Both the position numbers and the translations under genes were made by a program. The notes under the pieces were generated by a model, which saw only the letters and a program-made list of their open reading frames with translations, was not told the origin of the DNA and made no database searches. A stretch of DNA of 64,000 nucleotides from positions 1,116,001 through 1,180,000 of the forward strand of contig CAWARA010000020.1 in assembly GCA_963784195.1 (NCBI GenBank), written 5' to 3'. The stretch comes from CAVQAH01 sp963784195. GTDB taxonomy: Bacteria > Acidobacteriota > Vicinamibacteria > Vicinamibacterales > 2-12-FULL-66-21. This document shows positions 58,246-64,000 of the stretch, piece by piece. The first letter of the stretch is position 1. Each line of letters starts with the position of its first letter.

Positions 58246-59004
58246 CTACATCATGAGGTCGCCGCCATTGATGTCCAGCGACGCTCCGGTGATGTAGCCA
58301 GCGCGTTCCGACGCGACGAAGCAAACCAGATCGGCGACTTCATGTGACGTGCCAAGGCGTGGAACCGGGAAACCCTGCGCCAGCCGGTCGAGCAGTTCGG
58401 CCGAAGCATTCTCCCGGGTGAGCTCGGTGTCGATCATGCCAGGGCAGATCGCATTCACGGTGATGCCAAATAGCCCAAGCTCTTTCGCGGCTGCCCGCGT
58501 GAGCCCGAGGAGCCCGGTCTTCGACGTCGTGTAGTGAGCGCCGCCAAGCGTGCTGACCATCCGCCCGGCCGTCGACGAGATGTTCACGATTCGGCCGTAG
58601 TGTTGCTGTTTCATCGCCGGCAGCACCGCCTGCATCAGCAGGAACGGTGCTGTCAGGTTGACTTCCATCACCTGCCGCCATTCTTCGGCGGAGATTCGCT
58701 CGAATCGTGTGGTCAGCGGCAGCGCTGCGTTGTTGATCAAGATGTCGATACGGCCGAACCGGTCGAGCGTCTGCCTGACCATCGCTTCGGGGCCGCCCGC
58801 GATGGCGACGTCGCCAGGCACGGCAAGCACACCCTCACCGATCTCACGCGCTGCCTGTTCCGCCCGATCCTCGCCGCGCACGTTGACGGCCACTGAGGCG
58901 CCGCGTTCGTGCAGTCGCGCCGCCGCCGCGCGACCCAGCCCACGGGCGGCGCCGGTGACAAGAGCTACGCGTCCGGCGAAATCTCGAGTCGTGTCGTCGG
59001 GCAT
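58246..59004 (-). CDS. FabG-like short-chain dehydrogenase
   Basis: A 252-residue SDR close to 3-oxoacyl-ACP reductases. TGAARGLGRAAAARLHERG (cofactor), LINNAALPLTTRFERI, catalytic Ser in VNISSTAGRMVSTLGG, YTTSKTGLLGLTRAAAKELG (Tyr-x3-Lys) and ITVNAICPGMIDTELT. It ends with ITGASLDINGGDLMM, the usual close. Unlinked to fatty-acid genes, so it may reduce a secondary metabolite or acetoacetyl-CoA instead. No operator or promoter is clear in the 89-bp gap to the MlaF-like gene. Confidence 0.93.
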   Translation of the reverse strand: MPDDTTRDFAGRVALVTGAARGLGRAAAARLHERGASVAVNVRGEDRAEQAAREIGEGVLAVPGDVAIAGGPEAMVRQTLDRFGRIDILINNAALPLTTRFERISAEEWRQVMEVNLTAPFLLMQAVLPAMKQQHYGRIVNISSTAGRMVSTLGGAHYTTSKTGLLGLTRAAAKELGLFGITVNAICPGMIDTELTRENASAELLDRLAQGFPVPRLGTSHEVADLVCFVASERAGYITGASLDINGGDLMM

Positions 59005-59080
59005 GGTGGGCCGCTGAGTATATGACGCATGCGCGCGGAGGTCGACATCGCAGGCGAGGCCGAAGCGGGACGTGGTATAA

Positions 59081-59393
59081 GGTCGGTCCAGTTCAATTCA
59101 GCACGTTTCCGCTGCAATCCACGACGTGGCATTCGACGACGAGGGTCATATCTGGGTCGTGACGGGCAACAACAGCACGAGCTACGCGGAGGGAAAGGCC
59201 GGCCTGAACAAGTACCGACGGCAAGACAGGCCAGCTCTTGATGACCGTCGAGTTACAGGCTGAATCGTGCGACCCGCACGGACTGGTGTGGCATGAGGGC
59301 CGCGTCGTCAGCTGCGACGCAGGCATCCACCCCGGATGGAAAGGCCTGGAGAGTCCGCACAGCGGTTACATCTTCAGCATCGAGATCGTCTGA
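59081..59393 (+). pseudogene. 3' remnant of a secreted propeller (YncE/SMP-30-like) gene
   Basis: No start codon; an in-frame stop (59078-59080) closes the 5' side. The reading HDVAFDDEGHIWVVTGNNST is followed by a shift at 59215-59216 (extra C), then YDGKTGQLLMTVELQAESCD, PHGLVWHEGRVVSCDAG and a proper stop (TGA 59391-59393). It is the last blade or two of a beta-propeller protein, probably left by deletion of the 5' part. Confidence 0.75.
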
Positions 59394-59405
59394 AGCGGGC
59401 CAGGG

Positions 59406-59930
59406 TTACCTCTCTGTGGGAAACTGCGCTTTCGCCTCGTGAATGAAGAGCGCGCGAATCTTGTCCCAGAAGTCCCCGCCCAGAACCAGGATGCTCGCCA
59501 GCAGCAGCAGGTCGATGCCCAGCGAGAAGCGGAGGCTGGGCGTTGCGTCGGGCAGGAAGAGGCCGGCGTAAGGCTCCACGAAGCCGAACAGAATCGCAGC
59601 CCCGAACATCACGATGCCGACGCGGTACCGCGATGGGCTCACTTCGGCGGGCGGCTTCAGATAGCCGAAGACCTTCGATTTGACGTAAGCGAACCCGGGC
59701 TTGCCCATGATCGCGACTGCCGCGAGCACGCCGAGCTTCGGACCGACGAACACCACGATCCCGGCAATCGATGAGTTCAGCGAACTCGCTGTGACGAGCG
59801 AGGCTGCCGCGAGCGTGGCAATCCATCCGAGCACAAACACGCCGACGCCCAGGAGGAGCCGCCCCGTCGGCGGCGGCACGCTCGCTCCCTCTGCGGCCAG
59901 CGTGTCGCGGTCCTTGCTGGCAATCGTCAC
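59406..59930 (-). CDS. Small integral membrane protein (transporter-suffix-like)
   Basis: A 174-residue inner-membrane protein with four helices: LLLGVGVFVLGWIATLAAAS, SSIAGIVVFVGPKLGVLAAV, VGIVMFGAAILFGFVEPYAG and FSLGIDLLLLASILVLGG. The motif IMGKPGFAYVKSKVFGYLKP between helices 2 and 3 and the end FWDKIRALFIHEAK resemble what databases call a transporter suffix domain. No enzymatic residues. Single gene between the propeller remnant and a long spacer. Confidence 0.8.
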   Translation of the reverse strand: MTIASKDRDTLAAEGASVPPPTGRLLLGVGVFVLGWIATLAAASLVTASSLNSSIAGIVVFVGPKLGVLAAVAIMGKPGFAYVKSKVFGYLKPPAEVSPSRYRVGIVMFGAAILFGFVEPYAGLFLPDATPSLRFSLGIDLLLLASILVLGGDFWDKIRALFIHEAKAQFPTER

Positions 59931-60247
59931 GTGATCCTCTCGCTCTCACCAGGGCCACAGCTCACGTCGAACATTGGTTGCACAAGGGCGGTCTGTGTGA
60001 ACCAGATTCATCCTCGCGAGCATGCGCGGTTTTTGTCGGTGTCCCGCGAAATGGGACGGCCGCTGGCGTGCGGTCTCGCCTCGGCGCCGGAGCACCGGGG
60101 AGTGCTGACTCGTTCTCGCAGCAGGGGTTACGACAACCGCTCATGGCCGCTACGTCCTTAGGGCCGCGGTCGTATTGGGCAAACGACGTTCCAGGACCCC
60201 ACTGCCTGGATGCGCCCGAGGCAGCCGGGCTCACGTCATAAGATTCG
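59931..60247. other. Intergenic spacer without gene
   Basis: About 320 bases with no convincing frame. GTCCC-GCGAAAT-GGGAC (about 60039-60055) is a small hairpin. Nothing else is recognised; the right end runs into the permease remnant. Confidence 0.6.
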
Positions 60248-60292
60248 CTACTCCGATCGGAGCGCGACTAGTGGATCGACCCGTGAGGCATT
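60248..60292 (-). pseudogene. Remnant of an ADOP permease C-terminus
   Basis: Minus strand reads ASRVDPLVALRSE and a stop (TAG at 60248-60250), the exact hallmark end of ADOP permeases, with no matching sequence further upstream. Only about 14 codons survive. Confidence 0.65.
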
Positions 60293-60309
60293 TCGCGGCT
60301 CGTTCTTCC

Positions 60310-62316
60310 CTATTTCCCGCCTTTGACGCTCTGCTGCAACACTGCGGACACGCTCGCTGAATGGTTGACCGTGCCGAGATATCGAGCGCTGACGCGGTGC
60401 TTGCCCGCAGTCAGGGCAGTCGTGCTCCACGTCGCGACGCCGTTCGTGAGCGACACTGTCGCAACGGGGATGTCGTCCAGCACGAACTGCACGGATCCCG
60501 TGGACACCGCTCCACCTGGTGGGACTGGATTCACGGTTGCCGAAAAATCGACTCGCTGACCGGTTCGCGAAGGGTTGAGAGAAGACGTCAACTGCGTCGT
60601 CGTACCGGCCTGACTCACCACCACTTGCGAGGATGTCGACGAGCTCGCGAGAAAACCGTTGCCGCCGTTGAATGCGGCGGTTAACGCGTGTGTCCCTGCA
60701 TTCAGGTTCGCAAAGAAAGTGGCCGTTCCGTTGATCAGCGCCGCCGACCCGATAGGAATTCCGCCGTCGAACAGTGTGACTGATCCGGTTGGCTGACCCA
60801 CGGTGCTGCTGACGGCCGCCGCGATCGTGACAGCTTGTCCATAAACCGCCGGGTTCGGACTCCCCGCGCCGAGCACGGTGCTCGTCGGACGAGGCGCGAT
60901 CGTCAGGACGCCGGCGTGATACGTCAGCACATAGTTCGGCGAGCTGAGGCCCGTCGCGGTCACCGGGTACGTCCCGACAGGACTCGCAGCAGTCGCGGTC
61001 GTCTGGAACACCGGGGAGCCGGACAACACTGCCGCCGTGTCACCGTTTACAAACCCCGATGACGTCACCGAGAAGACCGGCAGAGAATCGAGATAGAGCT
61101 TCGAGACGCTCGCGACGGAGATCGACAGTGGCGCGCGCTGCACGTCGAGGAACACGGTACTCGTGACCTGATCGTACTGGTCGCTGTCATCCGGAATGAA
61201 TGTCACCGTCAACGCCTGATTCTCGCCGGCGGGGAGTACAGCACCGGCCTGCGGTGAGTACACAAATGCCCCGGGAACGTCGGCGGTCGCATTCAATTGC
61301 GTCGCATCGAGAGGCGTCCCATAAGTGATGCTCGCCGGTGTCGTCCACGTCAGCGCTGGCTCGCGGGTGAGGATCGTGAGGTCGGCGCTGTCCTCGTCCG
61401 CAAAGAAGAATCCGGCGTTGGGGCCCAGTCGCACCTTCAGCGCTGACGGGTATGTTCCCGGCGTCATTGTCCCGGTGTTGAACGTCAGAGTGGGAGGAAT
61501 CGCGGTGCCCGTCCCGTCCGTTTCGACGGTTGCGAGGAGCGTGTCATTGACGAGGAACTCGATCGGCAATCCAGCGATCGGAGATCCGGGCCCGGTGAAC
61601 GTCGCGGAGAGCGGCGCGAACTCACCCGGGCGCGCGGTGACGTCCGGTACGTGGAGCAGAGAAAGACCGGTGAGATATCCGTGAACCGTGCCGCCGACCC
61701 GGTGCGACACGAAAAAGCCGACGATCTTCGCGATCTGCACCGTGCCTCCGGTGCCCGCGAACACCTCGAATGCGCCCGGGGCGATTACCGGCAGCGCGAT
61801 CACGCGGGGACTGAATGGGAAGGCACTGTTGACGACACCACCGCGACCTGCGTTGGCCGTCGGATCCCACAGAGCGCTGGGATCCATCGACAGAATCTGA
61901 TCGATGCCCTCACTGCGTGGATTTTGTAACGAGCCGCCTACGAGGGACAGTGACCCACCAAGCGGGTGAAGAAACTGCGAACACTGCACGAGGCTGTCGA
62001 GAAATCCACCCGCACCGGCGAAACCTGTCTGGACGGCGATCATCGACTGGCCCGTCACGAGGGGGCCATCGAATTCAGTCAGCGCCAGCAGTGTCCCGTG
62101 ATCCTCGGCGGGGTTGAAGCCATTCAGGTAGACGTCCGGGTTCGGGCCGCTCGGGTCGAACGTGTCGGTCGGATCCCAGGGCGGGGTCTGGTTCTCCACC
62201 CATTTATCCGGAATGCCCACAGGCCGCAGACAAAAGGATGCGATCTGTGCCTCCGCAGGCGCAGCGGCACTCGTCAGGCACACCGACACACCAAAAACGA
62301 AAAGGTATTTACGCAT
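60310..62316 (-). CDS. Secreted Ig-like/MBG repeat protein
   Basis: A 668-residue exported protein with signal peptide MRKYLFVFGVSVCLTSAAAP. Residues 25-310 are a unique domain (FSPRVIALPVIAPGAFEVFA, VGFFVSHRVGGTVHGYLTGL). From about 335 come an MBG-type unit (WTTPASITYGTPLDATQLNA, YSPQAGAVLPAGENQALTVT), a second MBG-like unit and two bacterial Ig-like (Big_3) units (QPTGSVTLFDGGIPIGSAAL, LNAGTHALTAAFNGGNGFLA; then STGSVQFVLDDIPVATVSLT). Such repeats build cell-surface stalks or adhesins. No anchor or sorting motif is seen at the C-terminus. GGGGCGCAGG precedes the ATG. Confidence 0.88.
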   Translation of the reverse strand: MRKYLFVFGVSVCLTSAAAPAEAQIASFCLRPVGIPDKWVENQTPPWDPTDTFDPSGPNPDVYLNGFNPAEDHGTLLALTEFDGPLVTGQSMIAVQTGFAGAGGFLDSLVQCSQFLHPLGGSLSLVGGSLQNPRSEGIDQILSMDPSALWDPTANAGRGGVVNSAFPFSPRVIALPVIAPGAFEVFAGTGGTVQIAKIVGFFVSHRVGGTVHGYLTGLSLLHVPDVTARPGEFAPLSATFTGPGSPIAGLPIEFLVNDTLLATVETDGTGTAIPPTLTFNTGTMTPGTYPSALKVRLGPNAGFFFADEDSADLTILTREPALTWTTPASITYGTPLDATQLNATADVPGAFVYSPQAGAVLPAGENQALTVTFIPDDSDQYDQVTSTVFLDVQRAPLSISVASVSKLYLDSLPVFSVTSSGFVNGDTAAVLSGSPVFQTTATAASPVGTYPVTATGLSSPNYVLTYHAGVLTIAPRPTSTVLGAGSPNPAVYGQAVTIAAAVSSTVGQPTGSVTLFDGGIPIGSAALINGTATFFANLNAGTHALTAAFNGGNGFLASSSTSSQVVVSQAGTTTQLTSSLNPSRTGQRVDFSATVNPVPPGGAVSTGSVQFVLDDIPVATVSLTNGVATWSTTALTAGKHRVSARYLGTVNHSASVSAVLQQSVKGGK

Positions 62317-62488
62317 TTTTGGAACCTGCGCCCCTTACCAATCCTGTTTTGCACGGGTCAACGCTGTTTCGTCGGAAATCGCGGCGGCAAGACTGCAACA
62401 CCGGTACCCGGTATGTTGAGTTTCTGAGAGGCTTGATTCGGAGCGACGGTAAGCCCGAAGGATCGTCAGCTGGCGCGCCGGCCCCTGT

Positions 62489-64000
62489 TTATCTCGCTGC
62501 GGGCCAGTTGACGACGAGCGTGATCGGAGGCGTCACTTCCTCGACAAACGTATTCACGAGAATGCGCTGGCCATCAGACGTGACGTCGTACGGATACGCG
62601 TCCAACCGCGCAGGACGCGGACGGATCGTGAAGAGCGGCCGCGCCGCGCCGACCTCGAACTGCGACGTGCGGCCATCGACCGCGGCGGCGGTCAGCATGC
62701 CATCGAGCGCCATGTACAAGATCTCTCTGCCGTTCTGGGTCCATCGTGGGATGGTTTCCGCCGGCCGTCGACACCAGTGTTTCACTGTTCCGCGCCGGAA
62801 ACTGCGTGACGTACACCTCGCGCCGCCCGGACTTGTCCGACATGAAAGCCACCCACCGCCCATCGGGAGAGAACTGAGGATGCGATTCGAGGAACCGCGT
62901 TTCCAGGAAGGGCGACGCTTTCTTCCCATCGAGCCGTGGCAGTATCCAGATGTCGCTGCGACCGATGATGCCGCCGCCGGCGACGTAGATCAGAAACCGG
63001 CCATCCCAGGAGGCGTGGGCGTTGAACTTTCCGAGATCATCTTCGTACAGGAGTGTCTCGCTGTCCGAGCCCCTCGATGCCTTCTCGTACAGGTGAACGC
63101 TCCCCTGTCGCAGCGAACTGAAGACGATGCGGTCACCGTTCGGCCGTGACCAGTTCGGGCCGAAGTCATCGCCCGATTCGAACGTAAAATTTTCCACCGA
63201 GTCCGCGCACCACGTCGAAGGTCCAGAGATCGCTGGTCCCATGCGCCGGATTCATGAGGCTGGTGGCCGCCCGCGAGCCGTCCGGCGACAAGGCCACGTC
63301 GACGTAGTCATCTTTATCCCCGAGGGTGGCAAGCCTGGTCCCTTTTCGATCGAACCAGGTGAGTTGAGACAGCACTTGAGAGCTCGTCTGATACGCCAGC
63401 TCACCCGTCTGCGACACCGTGAACGCTCCGGTCGCATATCGTTCTGAGGCTGATAGACACCGGTGACCTGAATTTGCTCGACCAGAGATACCGGCTGCCC
63501 TCGGAGCTCGAGACGGTCGACATCAAAGGGCTGCGCGAGCAACGCACCGGCGCGAAGGTAGATCAGGTGACCGTTCGCATACTTCGCGTTCGCTCCACCC
63601 TCCAGGATCAGCTTGTCGGGGCCCTTCCCGTCGAGCGAACCGACGTAGAGGCCGCGCGGAACCGTTCGGCCCGCTTTGCTCCCCACCACGAAATAGAGAA
63701 AGCGCCGGCCATCCGGAAGAAAGAATGGATACGAGTGCTGGACGTCGCCGCTGCCTTCAACCAGCGTCGTCACCTCGGTCTGAGGGCCGGCCGCTGCCGA
63801 TACACGAAACAACGGTGAGTTCCCGGTAGGCGTGAAAAGGATCACGTCGTCGCTGTTCCAGGCCCCTGTTGCACTGAACGCCGCATCGCACAGCGTGACC
63901 ACCTCCCCGCTGCTCACCTCGACTTTTTTCAGCTTTCTCTGGGCAAGAAAGGCGACGAACCGAGAGTCGGGCGACCAGAACGGGTAGGCCGCGCCTTCGG
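62489..64000 (-). CDS. TolB/WD40-like propeller, C-terminal part of a probable Ser/Thr kinase (frameshifted, 5'-truncated)
   Basis: The visible 500 codons are a beta-propeller of TolB type: YPFWSPDSRFVAFLAQRKLK, SYPFFLPDGRRFLYFVVG, GAFTVSQTGELAYQTSS, FGPNWSRPNGDRIVFSSLR, LESHPQFSPDGRWVAFMSDK and a close ILVNTFVEEVTPPITLVVNW. In Acidobacteriota this block usually follows a Ser/Thr kinase domain; that part would lie beyond 64000. The reading changes frame at about 62753 (extra C), 63186-63189 (extra T) and 63431-63441 (one base missing or two extra). The gene ends 172 bp before the Ig-repeat gene, same strand. Confidence 0.82.

Overview
The window is GC-rich and looks like a chromosome segment of a soil Acidobacteriota, probably of the Vicinamibacteria/Luteitalea kind. 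This placement is inferred from family content: three FtsX/MacB-type permeases of the acidobacterial duplicated-orphan-permease (ADOP) class, two with PadR regulators; a VWFA-related/TPR secreted pair; an ECF sigma factor followed by a TPR Ser/Thr kinase; a TolB/WD40 propeller tail; two formylglycine sulfatases and a GH43 hydrolase; and an Os1348/NHLP-type small protein. No rRNA, tRNA, CRISPR array, prophage or transposase was seen.

Layout. 0-6.6 kb: 5'-truncated sulfatase, methyltransferase, SRPBCC protein with a strong promoter/operator, VWA+TPR pair, cupin, DinB. 6.6-14.6 kb: stand-alone protease-prodomain protein, subtilisin-like protease, ADOP permease, Tat-type metallo-hydrolase, secreted protein, second sulfatase. 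14.7-18.4 kb: a tight operon of a ParD-like RHH protein, a Nudix hydrolase, a CYTH-CHAD protein and a ParA/MinD ATPase, the most interesting unit here (possible polyphosphate-body positioning). 18.5-22.4 kb: ECF sigma, TPR kinase, DUF3455-like protein. 22.4-31 kb: a sigma54 activator (with an acetyltransferase) divergent from an RND efflux operon whose last gene is an Os1348-like small protein; a palindrome and a GG-N10-GC promoter lie between them. 31-31.9 kb: two tandem ~0.36-kb non-coding structured repeats and a REP-like hairpin. 31.9-45.4 kb: a double hybrid histidine kinase, a secreted protein, PadR-ADOP-PQQ operon, a PEGA protein, and a cNMP-sensing kinase coupled to a receiver/flavoprotein fusion. 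45.4-54.3 kb: methyltransferase, DinB, GH43, a secreted protein, SoxR with its box in front of an SDR-queA pair, and a PadR-ADOP operon. 54.4-64 kb: GAF kinase with receiver-PP2C phosphatase, an MlaF-like ATPase, an SDR, a membrane protein, an Ig-repeat secreted protein, and a TolB-type tail cut by the window end.

Sequence quality. At least fourteen otherwise intact genes or remnants are interrupted by single-base shifts, and almost all are explained by one base being doubled. There is no shared slippery site, so these look like sequencing or assembly errors. I describe such genes as reconstructed and give the shift position. Separate from this, three real fragments of ADOP 3' ends and one truncated propeller gene are scattered through the intergenic spaces, so the region has also had genuine gene loss.
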